Shown: positions 19,655 to 28,027 of the stretch, in pieces
How positions within the stretch are numbered: position 1 is the first letter of the stretch
Layout of the letters: every line of letters begins with the position of its first letter
Source: JAWWPG01 sp033850885
GTDB lineage: Bacteria > Actinomycetota > Actinomycetes > Propionibacteriales > Nocardioidaceae
Length of the DNA stretch: 64,000 nucleotides
NCBI GenBank assembly: GCA_033850885.1
Contig: JAWWPG010000014.1
Coordinates: forward strand, 1-64,000
Direction of reading: 5' to 3'
Made by a program: the position numbers and the translations under genes
The notes under the pieces: model-generated
Told to the model about the DNA's origin: nothing
The model's input: the letters and a program-made list of their open reading frames with translations, nothing else
Database searches by the model: none

Positions 19655-19701
19655 GCCACCCCTCCAGCGCCTACCATTTGACCCGGAAGGCACCGTACGT
19701 A

Positions 19702-20907
19702 ATGGAAAGTGCAGCTGCCGTTCCCAAGCCGACGCTGGGAATCGCCATGGTCGGGTACGCCTTCATGGGCGCCGCCCACTCCCAGGCCTGGCGCAACGCC
19801 CACCGGTTCTTCGACCTGCCCCTGGTGCCCGACATGAGGGTCCTGTGCGGCCGTACCGAGTCCACGACCGCAGCTGCGGCGGACAGGATGGGCTGGTCGA
19901 CGTACGTCACCGACTGGCGCCGGCTCCTCGACCGCGACGACGTCGACGTCATCGACATCTGTACCCCGGGTGACTCCCACCGCGACATCGCGATCGCCGC
20001 GCTCGAGGCAGGCAAGCACGTGCTCTGCGAGAAGCCGCTGGCCAACACGGTGGCGGAGGCCGAGCGGATGACCGAGGTCGCCGCGGCGGTCCAGGGTCGC
20101 GGCGTGCTGGCCGCAGTGGGCTTCAACTACCGGCGCGTCCCGGCCCTCAGCCTGGCCAGTCTGCTGATCTCCGAGGGCCGCGTCGGAACCGTCCGCCACA
20201 TCCGGGCCCAGTACCTGCAGGACTGGATCGTCGACCCCGAGTTCCCGCTGGTGTGGCGGCTCCAGAAGGACAAGGCCGGTTCCGGCGCCCTCGGCGACAT
20301 CGGGGCCCACATCGTCGACCTCACCTATTTTCTGACCCGCCAGCGCCTCGTCGCAGTCTCGGGCCTGCTCGAGACGTTCGTCCACCAGCGCCCGCTGCCG
20401 GACAGCTCGGCGGGTCTCTCTGGCACCGGAACCAGCGGAGCCGCGGTGGGCGACGTCACCGTCGACGACGCGGCGTTGTTCTTCGGTCGCACCGACCACG
20501 GCGCCTTAGCGACATTCGAGGCAACCCGGTTCGCCACGGGTCGGAAGAACGCGATGCGCATCGAGGTGAACGGGTCACTGGGAAGCGTCTCCTTCGACTT
20601 CGAGTCCATGAACGAGCTGCACGTGTACGACGCGACCGTGCACGCCACCGACGCAGGCTTTCGCCGGATCCTCGTCACCGAGGCGGAACACCCCTATGTC
20701 GGTGCCTGGTGGCCGCCCGGTCATGGTCTGGGCTACGAGCACAGCTTCGTCCACGAGATCGTGGACTTCGTCCGCGACGTCGCCGCCGGGACTCTGACGT
20801 CCTCGACGTCGTTCGCCGAGGGGCTAGCCGTCCAGGACGTCCTCGATGCCGTCGAACGGTCCTCGGACAACGGCTCCGCGTGGACACCGGTGCAGGCCCG
20901 GCGATGA
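19702..20907 (+). CDS. Gfo/Idh/MocA oxidoreductase 1
   Basis: A 401-aa NAD(P)-dependent sugar oxidoreductase. The N-terminal Rossmann motif reads IAMVGYAFMGAAHSQAW, the conserved Glu-Lys-Pro is in HVLCEKPLANT (about residue 100), and the C-terminal sheet domain has the catalytic-type DIGAHIVDL. Such enzymes oxidise or reduce inositols, sugars or 3-keto-glycosides. I chose the ATG at 19702 with GGAAGG upstream. It starts a long plus-strand run (Gfo/Idh, TIM-barrel isomerase, Gfo/Idh, PhyH, TIM-barrel isomerase, glycosidase-like, ADH). The substrate is unknown. Confidence 0.88.
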   Translation: MESAAAVPKPTLGIAMVGYAFMGAAHSQAWRNAHRFFDLPLVPDMRVLCGRTESTTAAAADRMGWSTYVTDWRRLLDRDDVDVIDICTPGDSHRDIAIAALEAGKHVLCEKPLANTVAEAERMTEVAAAVQGRGVLAAVGFNYRRVPALSLASLLISEGRVGTVRHIRAQYLQDWIVDPEFPLVWRLQKDKAGSGALGDIGAHIVDLTYFLTRQRLVAVSGLLETFVHQRPLPDSSAGLSGTGTSGAAVGDVTVDDAALFFGRTDHGALATFEATRFATGRKNAMRIEVNGSLGSVSFDFESMNELHVYDATVHATDAGFRRILVTEAEHPYVGAWWPPGHGLGYEHSFVHEIVDFVRDVAAGTLTSSTSFAEGLAVQDVLDAVERSSDNGSAWTPVQARR

Positions 20908-20953
20908 GCCCCACCCTTCCTCTCGTCGAGCCTTCGCAGCCTTAGGAGCGCCC

Positions 20954-21961
20954 ATGCCACGACCCGTCACCCTCTTCACCGGACAGTTCGCCGACCTGCC
21001 GTTCGCCGAGATCTGTGCCCTGGCGTCGGACTGGGGGTATGACGGCCTCGAGATCGCCTGCTGGGGCGACCACTTCGACGTCGACAAGGCGGTCACCGAC
21101 CCGTCGTACGCCAAGGGGCGGCGGGCCATCCTGGATGAGCACGGGCTGTCTGTGTATGCGATCTCCTGTCACCTCACCGGTCAGGCCGTCTGTGACCATC
21201 CGATCGACGAGCGCCACCAGGGCGTCCTTCCCGCCCGGGTCTGGGGCGACGGTGAGCCGGCAGGCGTCAGAGCTCGCGCGGCGGAGGAGATCAAGAACAC
21301 CGCCCGCGCCGCCGCGGAGCTCGGTGTCGAGACGGTCATCGGCTTCACCGGGTCGTCCATCTGGCACACGGTCGCGATGTTCCCGCCTGTCCCGGCCAGC
21401 ATGATCGACCGGGGGTACGCCGACTTCGCCGAACGATGGAACCCTATCCTCGACGTGTTCGACGAGGTCGGCGTGCGTTTCGCCCACGAGGTTCACCCTG
21501 GCGAGATCGCGTACGACTACTGGACGACGGTCCGGACGCTGGAGGCGATCGGCCACCGGGAGTCGTTCGGCCTGAACTTCGACCCCAGCCACTTCGTCTG
21601 GCAGGACCTCGACCCAGTCGGCTTCATCTGGGACTTCAAGGACCGGATCTATCACGTGGACTGCAAGGAGTCCGTCAAACGCTTCAACGGCCGCAACGGC
21701 CGACTCTCGTCACACCTGCCGTGGGGGGACCCGCGCCGAGGATGGGACTTCGTCTCGACCGGCCACGGGGATGTGCCGTGGGAGCCGATCTTCCGGATGC
21801 TGAACTCGATCGGCTACCCGGGGCCGATCAGCGTGGAGTGGGAGGACGCCGGGATGGACCGCCTCACCGGAGCGCCCGACGCCCTCGCGTTCGTCCGTCG
21901 GCTCACCCAGATCGAGCCGCCGACCGCATCATTCGACGCCGCGTTCTCGTCGGGCGGCTGA
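20954..21961 (+). CDS. sugar phosphate isomerase/epimerase-like TIM-barrel protein 1
   Basis: A 335-aa protein of the xylose-isomerase-like / AP-endonuclease-2 TIM-barrel superfamily. Metal-site segments are visible: EVHPGEIAYD, NFDPSHFVWQ, YHVDCKES and a C-terminal ISVEWEDAG. Such proteins isomerise or epimerise ketoses or inosose, and partner with Gfo/Idh enzymes in 3-keto-glycoside cleavage. The ATG at 20954 follows AGGAGCGCCC; the longer open frame upstream is not needed. It lies 46 bp after the first Gfo/Idh gene. Confidence 0.85.
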   Translation: MPRPVTLFTGQFADLPFAEICALASDWGYDGLEIACWGDHFDVDKAVTDPSYAKGRRAILDEHGLSVYAISCHLTGQAVCDHPIDERHQGVLPARVWGDGEPAGVRARAAEEIKNTARAAAELGVETVIGFTGSSIWHTVAMFPPVPASMIDRGYADFAERWNPILDVFDEVGVRFAHEVHPGEIAYDYWTTVRTLEAIGHRESFGLNFDPSHFVWQDLDPVGFIWDFKDRIYHVDCKESVKRFNGRNGRLSSHLPWGDPRRGWDFVSTGHGDVPWEPIFRMLNSIGYPGPISVEWEDAGMDRLTGAPDALAFVRRLTQIEPPTASFDAAFSSGG

Positions 21962-22006
21962 ACGGTCACCACTGACAGCAAGGTTTCCCTCAGGAAGGTC
22001 GCGGTT

Positions 22007-23089
22007 GTGAGCAAGCTACGGGTCGGCGTCATCGGTCTCGGCGAGGTCGCCCAGATCATCCACCTTCCGGTCCTGGAGTCCTTGGCGGACAGGTTCGAGG
22101 TCTCCGCGATCTGCGACATCTCCCCCACCCTGCTCCAGGCGATGGGCGAGCGGTACGGCGTCGCGGCCCGGTACGCCGATGCAGGGCAGCTCGTCGAGAA
22201 CGAGGAGCTCGACGGCGTCCTCGTCCTGAACAGCGACGAGTACCACGCCGAGTGCACGATCGCCGCTCTGGACCATGGGATCAACGTCCTGGTGGAGAAG
22301 CCGATGTGCCTCAGCCCGCGGGAAGCCGAGGCCATCATCGCCGCCCGGGACCGTTCGGGTGGTGCCCAGGTGATGGTGGGGTACATGCGGCGCTTCGCCC
22401 CGGCGTTCCTCGAGGCGAAGGAGCGACTGGCGTCCCTCGGGCCCATCAACTACGTACGGGTCCACGACATCATCGGTCAGAACGCCCTTATCATCGACCA
22501 GGCCTGGAACGTGCACCGCCCGGGCGACATCCCGCAGGACATGGTCGCCGACCGTTGGGAGCGAGCCGGCAAGCTGGTTCAGGAAGCGCTCGGGTCGGTG
22601 CCCGAGGAGCTGGTCTGGACCTACCGGCTGCTCTGCGGCCTGGGCAGTCACGACCTCTCGGCGATGCGCGAGCTCCTCGGCCGGCCGCAGCGGGTGCTCG
22701 CCGCCCGCCAGTGGCGAAACGCCGGCTTCATCACGGCGCTGCTCGAGTACGACGGCTTCATCGCGACGTACGAGACGGGGGTCGACACCCAGGTGAGGTT
22801 CGACGCCCACCTCGAGGTCTATGGGCAGGCCGCGCAGATGCGGGTCCAGTACGACACCCCGTACCTGCGACACTTCCCGACTACGCTGGTGCTGGAGCAG
22901 ACGAACGGCGACGCCCTGCAGCGGTCGGTCAGCCGACCCCACCTCAAGGACCCGTACACGGCGGAGCTGGAGTACTTCCACGACATGGTCACCGAGGGTT
23001 TCGTGCCGAAGACCAGCCCTGAGGACTTCGTCGAGGATCTGGAGCTGTTCGCCGAGCTGATCCGGGTGATGGCGGAGACCGGGGAGTGA
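22007..23089 (+). CDS. Gfo/Idh/MocA oxidoreductase 2
   Basis: A 360-aa Gfo/Idh protein. The Rossmann motif is VGVIGLGEVAQIIHLP, and the EKP motif is in NVLVEKPMCLSP (about residue 97). The middle region (WNVHRPGDIPQDM) differs clearly from the other three copies, so it probably has another substrate. The start is GTG after AGGAAGG. It follows the TIM-barrel isomerase by 45 bp in the same direction. Confidence 0.87.
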   Translation: MSKLRVGVIGLGEVAQIIHLPVLESLADRFEVSAICDISPTLLQAMGERYGVAARYADAGQLVENEELDGVLVLNSDEYHAECTIAALDHGINVLVEKPMCLSPREAEAIIAARDRSGGAQVMVGYMRRFAPAFLEAKERLASLGPINYVRVHDIIGQNALIIDQAWNVHRPGDIPQDMVADRWERAGKLVQEALGSVPEELVWTYRLLCGLGSHDLSAMRELLGRPQRVLAARQWRNAGFITALLEYDGFIATYETGVDTQVRFDAHLEVYGQAAQMRVQYDTPYLRHFPTTLVLEQTNGDALQRSVSRPHLKDPYTAELEYFHDMVTEGFVPKTSPEDFVEDLELFAELIRVMAETGE

Positions 23090-23191
23090 CCGGGCGTTCC
23101 GTCGACAGCACCGAAGATCCGCGGAGCCAGCCGGCCAGCCGCCTCGTAAAGTCGATCAGAGACCAAGCAGCGAAGCAGAGGAGAGGTACCA

Positions 23192-23941
23192 GTGCAGCTG
23201 AGCGAAAGTGACGTCGACTTCTTCCGGGCGAACGGCTACCTGCTGCCACATGTGCAGATGTTCTCGGAGGAGAAGCTGCAGTCGCTCGAGAGGATCTTCA
23301 ACGAGCACCTCGCCGACAAGGGCGACAAGCTGTCCGACGAGCTGGACACCCCGCACTATCGCGACCACCGGCTGCTCGACTTCCTGCTGTCCGACGAGGT
23401 CCTCGACACGGTGCAGCCGCTCATCGGCCCGAACATCGCACTGTGGTCCAGTCACTTCATCTCGAAGGACCCGTTCACGGGACGCGAGACGCCGTGGCAC
23501 GAGGACAGTGCCTTCTGGAACGGCCGGTTCAGCGCATACGACGGCATCGTGACCGTGTGGCTGGCGCTGGAGAACGCCAGCACCCACGAGAACGGCTGCA
23601 TGCGTGTCGTGCCAGGCACGCACCTGAGCTTCGGGGCCTCCGAGTACATCCCGGCTGACATGAGCGTCAAGACCTTCCACGCGGAGATCGCGGCGGTGGA
23701 CGAGAGCACGGCGGTCGACTTCGAGCTCCAGCGTGGCGAGTTCTCGATGCACGACGGCCGGATCGTCCACGGCGCGCAGGCGAACCGCAGCCCCATCCGG
23801 CGAACGGGTTACACCATGCGCTACTTCCCCACGTCGGTGCGCATGTTCGACAACGAGATCAATGCGGGCTGGAAGATCTGGTTGGCCCGCGGCGAGGACC
23901 TTGCCGGCAACACCTATGAGAACGTCCCAGCGCACGCGTGA
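23192..23941 (+). CDS. phytanoyl-CoA dioxygenase (PhyH) family protein
   Basis: A 249-aa Fe(II)/2-oxoglutarate-dependent oxygenase of the PhyH family. The iron triad is recognisable: His103 and Asp105 in PWHEDSAFW, and a distal His in DGRIVHGAQANRS (about His193). The 2-oxoglutarate-binding Arg is probably in SPIRRTGY. GTG is the start, with GAGGAGAGG upstream. Its stop overlaps the start of the next TIM-barrel gene by GTGA, so both are translated together. A hydroxylase in a sugar cluster suggests a modified glycoside or a non-sugar aglycone. Confidence 0.87.
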   Translation: MQLSESDVDFFRANGYLLPHVQMFSEEKLQSLERIFNEHLADKGDKLSDELDTPHYRDHRLLDFLLSDEVLDTVQPLIGPNIALWSSHFISKDPFTGRETPWHEDSAFWNGRFSAYDGIVTVWLALENASTHENGCMRVVPGTHLSFGASEYIPADMSVKTFHAEIAAVDESTAVDFELQRGEFSMHDGRIVHGAQANRSPIRRTGYTMRYFPTSVRMFDNEINAGWKIWLARGEDLAGNTYENVPAHA

Positions 23942-24858
23942 GGCTGGGATTCCTCACGGCGTGCCTGCCCCGCAGGCCGCTCGACGAGATCGTCGGCTGG
24001 GCGGCAGCTCACGGCTTCCGCGGCCTCGAGGTCGCCGCCTGGCCGGACGACCCGAGCCGCCAGTGGGAGGCCAGTCACCTCGACGTCGCCTCGCTCGACG
24101 TCGACGGCGCCGCGTCGGTGCGACGACTCTTCGACGACCATGCACTCGAGATATCGGCCCTCGCGTACTACGAGAATAACCTCGACGCCGACCAGGCCCG
24201 GCGGGAGTGCGTGCACCAACACCTGCGAAGCGTGATCGACGCGGCTGCGCTGCTCGGATGCGGCCTGGTCGGCACGTTCGTGGGAAGGGACGTCACCCGC
24301 AGCGTCGCGGACAACCTCCGGCTCGCGGAGGAGGTGCTGCCGCCCCTCGTGGACCACGCCTCGTCCCGCGGCGTCCGGCTCATCATCGAGAACTGCCCCA
24401 TGGAGGGCTGGCACCCCGACGGTTACCCCGCGAACCTGGCGTACTCGCCTGAGCTCTGGCGGTGGATGGCAGATCTGGGCCTCTACCTGAACTTCGACCC
24501 GTCGCACCTGGTGTGGATGGGGATCGACCCGGTGGCCGCCTTGTCACCGTGCATCGACCGCGTCCTGCACGTGCAGGCGAAGGACGTGCAGGTCGACGAG
24601 ATGGCCCGCAACGAGTACGGCGTCTTCGGACGCGTGATCGACAAACCCTCGCCCTGGGTGAGCGGCTGGTGGCGCTACCGCATTCCCGGCCTCGGCGACG
24701 TCGACTGGCGCCGGCTGGTCGACCGGCTCTACGAAGGCGGCTTCGAGGGGTTCGTCTCGGTCGAGCACGAGGATCCCGTCTGGTCGGGCAGCGAAGCCAA
24801 GGTCCACCAGGGCCTGGTGATCGCCGAGCGCACCCTCAACCCCCTGCTGGTGGGCTGA
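23938..24858 (+). CDS. sugar phosphate isomerase/epimerase-like TIM-barrel protein 2
   Basis: A 306-aa AP-endonuclease-2-type TIM barrel. It has the segments LRLGFLTACLPRRP at the start, LIIENCPMEGWHPDG, NFDPSHLVWMGIDP and FVSVEHEDPVWSG, which supply the usual metal ligands. It is clearly related to the protein at 20954 but well diverged. It overlaps the PhyH gene and is followed at once by the glycosidase-like gene. It is probably an isomerase or lyase on an oxidised sugar; the substrate is unknown. Confidence 0.86.
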   Translation: MRLGFLTACLPRRPLDEIVGWAAAHGFRGLEVAAWPDDPSRQWEASHLDVASLDVDGAASVRRLFDDHALEISALAYYENNLDADQARRECVHQHLRSVIDAAALLGCGLVGTFVGRDVTRSVADNLRLAEEVLPPLVDHASSRGVRLIIENCPMEGWHPDGYPANLAYSPELWRWMADLGLYLNFDPSHLVWMGIDPVAALSPCIDRVLHVQAKDVQVDEMARNEYGVFGRVIDKPSPWVSGWWRYRIPGLGDVDWRRLVDRLYEGGFEGFVSVEHEDPVWSGSEAKVHQGLVIAERTLNPLLVG

Positions 24859-24859
24859 G

Positions 24860-27007
24860 ATGCAGCGCGGAGTCTATTTCGACGCCTGGTTCCCGCGGCA
24901 GCACTGCTACCACCCGAGCCTGCCTCCGCGGCGACTGCGGATGGTCGACGACCTCGTCGACTACCGGGCCACGGTTCTCGTCTGGGCCTCCCTGGGAGGC
25001 GGGTCGCTGTCCCTGCCGTACCTCGAGCAGGAGGCGTTCGGCGAGATCGACGCCAGGGCACGCTTCTACGGATTCGTCAACGACAGTGAGTTCATCGCCG
25101 AGTGCCACAAGCATGAGATCAAGGTCTTCGGCATCGTCTTCGAGGCGCAAGGGTGGGAGTTCCCCGTCGAGCTCAGCGATGACGAAACCTCGATCCTCGC
25201 CCTGAACGAGCTGCGCGACGTCGGGAAGCGCGACTGGATCGGGCTGCGGCAGTTCTCCCAGGACCGGTATCCCAAGCTGTGGAAGCCTTTCGACCACTAC
25301 TTCCCTGGTGGCTTGGTCAACAGCGACGGCCAGCAGGTCGTCGACCTGATCGAGGAGTGCTGCTCGCGCGACATCGACCAGGTGGCCCTGCACGCGCAGT
25401 GGGTCGAGTGCCCCGACCGGGAGCACCGGTGCTTCTACATGGATCGCAACAACCCGGTGTGGCGCGAGTACCTCAAGGCCGTCATCCGCATCCAGATCGA
25501 CGCCGGGGTGGATGGCGTCCAGCTCGACGAGGCCGAGCTCCCGATGGGTTCCTTCCAGTACGGCGGCTGCTTCTGCAAGGACTGCATGAAGGGGTTCCGT
25601 CGGTACCTGCTTGAGCTCGACGGGTCCGGGCTCGATTCGACCGAACGCGGCGACCTTGCCGACGTTGATCTCGCTACCTTCCATTACGGCGACTGGCTGC
25701 AGCAGCGGGGATTCGACTTCAAGGTCGATCGAGAGTCGACACCGCTGTTCGGCCTCTACTACCGCTACCAGTGCGCCGCGATCCGGCGGCATTTCAACGA
25801 GCTGGCGACCTATGCACGCGAGTATGGCCGAAGCCAGGGACGAGAGGTTCTCGTCTCCGGAAACTTCTTCAACGTCGACCCGCAGTATCTCGCCCTGGCC
25901 GACGACGTCGACATCGTGATCACCGAGATGCGGAACACGACGTATCGGCAGCCGGAGTGGTTCAGGTACGTCGCCGCGTTCGCCGGAGACAAGGACGTGC
26001 TCGTCGTCGAGAACCCCTACGGCGGGGTCGTTCCCGAGCTCGTCGACAAGCTGCACCGAGGTCGCGGCCACGACCTCCTGCGGCTCTCGCTCTTCGAGGG
26101 TGCGGCGTTCGGTGCCAACATGACCGCGCCGTACGGTGCCTGGATGGGTGCGACCATCCAGGACTCGTTCTACGCCCCCCACGAGGTCGTCAGCGAGGTC
26201 CAGTCGTTCCTTGCCGACCACGACGACCTGTTCAGCAAGGAGTCCTGGAACAGCGTCGCCGTCGTGTTCAGTGTGGAGAGCACCAGGGCTCTCATCAGCC
26301 GGCAGGACCGGAGCGACAACATTCGCAATGCGCGAGACGAGTCGATCGAGGTCCCCTACCGGGTCGTGACTAGCGCCCTCGCCCGGTCGGCCGTGCCGTT
26401 CGACGTGGTCATCTTCCCCGACGGCGTGACGGCGGACGACCGGGTGCACGCCGACCACCTGCGTCGCTATCGGACGCTCGTCCTGCCTTCATGCGAGTAC
26501 CTCACACCCGGCCAGGCGGAGGCTCTCCGCGACTACCTCGACATGGGAGGCTGCTGCGTGGTCGTCGGCGGCGTCGGCGACAACCTCCCCCAGGAAGTAC
26601 AGGACACGTTGTCGAAGCACCCGAACACGCGCCAGGGCGCGATGACCAGCATCACCAGCTTGTTGCCACTCGGGCGCCAGGTGCTGGTTGACGCCGACTG
26701 CGGGGTGAACATCCAACGGCTGGCGGACGGCGCGGCCGCCGTACACCTCGTCAACTACGCCTATGACGAGGAGCAGGACACGGTGACCCCTGCCGTCGAC
26801 GTCGACGTGGTGGTCCAGCTCGACCGACCAAGGTCGCTGGCGACGGCCTACGGCTCTGACGGCAGCCTGCAGCGGCTGGCCACCCAGGTAGACGGAACAC
26901 GTCACTCGCTACGGCTGCCCGTACTCGGTGTGTACACGATCGTCGTCCTCGCCGATGGTGACCGAGGAGCGACTTCCGACGGTGGCGGACCGACGGTGGT
27001 GGCATGA
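24860..27007 (+). CDS. unclassified glycoside-hydrolase-like protein, 715 aa
   Basis: I do not recognise a named family with certainty. The N-terminal 400 residues look like a TIM barrel (VYFDAWFPRQHCYHPS at the start, an acidic VQLDEAELP segment near residue 223, and VDIVITEMRNTTY). A Rossmann/amidotransferase-like domain follows (about 535-570, RDYLDMGGCCVVVGG), then a C-terminal beta domain with VHLVNYAYDEE. This order is that of GH42-like enzymes with a beta-galactosidase trimerisation domain. No signal peptide is seen, so it is cytoplasmic. It starts one base after the preceding stop and overlaps the ADH start by ATGA. Confidence 0.7.
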   Translation: MQRGVYFDAWFPRQHCYHPSLPPRRLRMVDDLVDYRATVLVWASLGGGSLSLPYLEQEAFGEIDARARFYGFVNDSEFIAECHKHEIKVFGIVFEAQGWEFPVELSDDETSILALNELRDVGKRDWIGLRQFSQDRYPKLWKPFDHYFPGGLVNSDGQQVVDLIEECCSRDIDQVALHAQWVECPDREHRCFYMDRNNPVWREYLKAVIRIQIDAGVDGVQLDEAELPMGSFQYGGCFCKDCMKGFRRYLLELDGSGLDSTERGDLADVDLATFHYGDWLQQRGFDFKVDRESTPLFGLYYRYQCAAIRRHFNELATYAREYGRSQGREVLVSGNFFNVDPQYLALADDVDIVITEMRNTTYRQPEWFRYVAAFAGDKDVLVVENPYGGVVPELVDKLHRGRGHDLLRLSLFEGAAFGANMTAPYGAWMGATIQDSFYAPHEVVSEVQSFLADHDDLFSKESWNSVAVVFSVESTRALISRQDRSDNIRNARDESIEVPYRVVTSALARSAVPFDVVIFPDGVTADDRVHADHLRRYRTLVLPSCEYLTPGQAEALRDYLDMGGCCVVVGGVGDNLPQEVQDTLSKHPNTRQGAMTSITSLLPLGRQVLVDADCGVNIQRLADGAAAVHLVNYAYDEEQDTVTPAVDVDVVVQLDRPRSLATAYGSDGSLQRLATQVDGTRHSLRLPVLGVYTIVVLADGDRGATSDGGGPTVVA

Positions 27008-28026
27008 GAATCGCGGCGCTGAAAGGGCCCTCGGAGTTCGTGATCGAGGAGGTGCCGGCTCCACAGATTGCCGCGGACGAGGTGCTGGTTCGGGTTGCCG
27101 CCTGTGGCGTCTGTACGTCGGAGCTCGACACCTGGCTGGGTGGTGGGCAGCCCGACGACCCGCTGTACCTTGGCCACGAGGTCAGCGGGACAGTGGCAGA
27201 CGCAGGCTCTGCGGTGAGCGAGCCGGCGGTCGGGGACGGCGTCGGGGTCTGGGTCACCTCGAGGGGTTTCGCGGAGTACGTCGCGGTCAAGGCCGCCTAC
27301 TGCCGGCCGGCCGGCGATGTGCCGCTGGAGCTCGCGATGGCTGAGCCACTGGCCTGCGCGGCCAACGCCGTCGAGCTCGCCGACGTCAGGCTTGCCGACG
27401 ACGTTGTGATCGTCGGCGCAGGCTTCATGGGCAACCTGGTCCAGGAACTGGTCTCGTTGCGCGGGATCCGCCGGCTGGTCGTTGCGGACACTCGGCCGGA
27501 CGCGCTCGAACGCGCGACCCGACTCGGCGCGACGCGCGTCGTCCAGGTGGGCGTCGAACCGCTCGCTGACGTCGTCTCGGAGCTCACCGGCGGGCGGGGT
27601 GCGGATGTCACGTTCGAGTGCACCGGTAGCCAGGGGGCGCTGGTCAGTGTCGGCGACGTGACCCGGATGAGCGGCAAGATCGTGCTTGTCGGGTTCCACC
27701 AGGGCGAGCCACGGAGCATCCCGCTTGCGCTCTGGAACTGGATGGCATTCACCATCGTCAACGCGCACTTTCGAGAGGTGTCGACCATCATGCGCGGCAT
27801 GACCGTCGGCATGCGGCTGCTGGCGTCGGGCATCGTCTCGCTCGAACCCCTGGTGACGCATCGGTTCGCCCTCGACGACATCGGCGAGGCGTTCCGGACC
27901 TCACTCGAGAAGCCTCCCGGATTCGTGAAGGCCGTGGTGACCTTTGCGAACGCCCCCCGCGAATTGCGGGATAGTCGACCTTCCGGGTCGCCCCACCGGG
28001 TGCACTTTCCCGCAATTGACGGGTAG
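27004..28026 (+). CDS. zinc-type alcohol/polyol dehydrogenase
   Basis: A 340-aa MDR-family dehydrogenase. Zinc ligands are in ACGVCTSELD (Cys34 or Cys37) and LGHEVSG (His58-Glu59); the NAD(P) fold is at VIVGAGFMGN (about residue 137). The four-Cys structural-zinc lobe of classic ADHs is missing, as in several sugar-alcohol dehydrogenases. It overlaps the upstream gene (ATGA). The domain ends naturally near VKAVVTF; the last 23 or so residues are encoded by palindromic repeat copy 3, whose far arm supplies the stretch just before the TAG. Confidence 0.86.
   Translation: MRIAALKGPSEFVIEEVPAPQIAADEVLVRVAACGVCTSELDTWLGGGQPDDPLYLGHEVSGTVADAGSAVSEPAVGDGVGVWVTSRGFAEYVAVKAAYCRPAGDVPLELAMAEPLACAANAVELADVRLADDVVIVGAGFMGNLVQELVSLRGIRRLVVADTRPDALERATRLGATRVVQVGVEPLADVVSELTGGRGADVTFECTGSQGALVSVGDVTRMSGKIVLVGFHQGEPRSIPLALWNWMAFTIVNAHFREVSTIMRGMTVGMRLLASGIVSLEPLVTHRFALDDIGEAFRTSLEKPPGFVKAVVTFANAPRELRDSRPSGSPHRVHFPAIDG
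27956..28023. repeat. palindromic intergenic repeat, copy 3, inside the 3' end of the ADH gene
   Basis: A 68-bp copy. The left arm is CCCGCGAATTGCGGGATAGT and the right arm ACTTTCCCGCAATTGACGGG, so this is the most diverged right end of the five. It overlaps the last codons of the dehydrogenase and lies between it and the convergent lacI-type gene, whose stop begins at 28028. Confidence 0.85.
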
Positions 28027-28027
28027 G

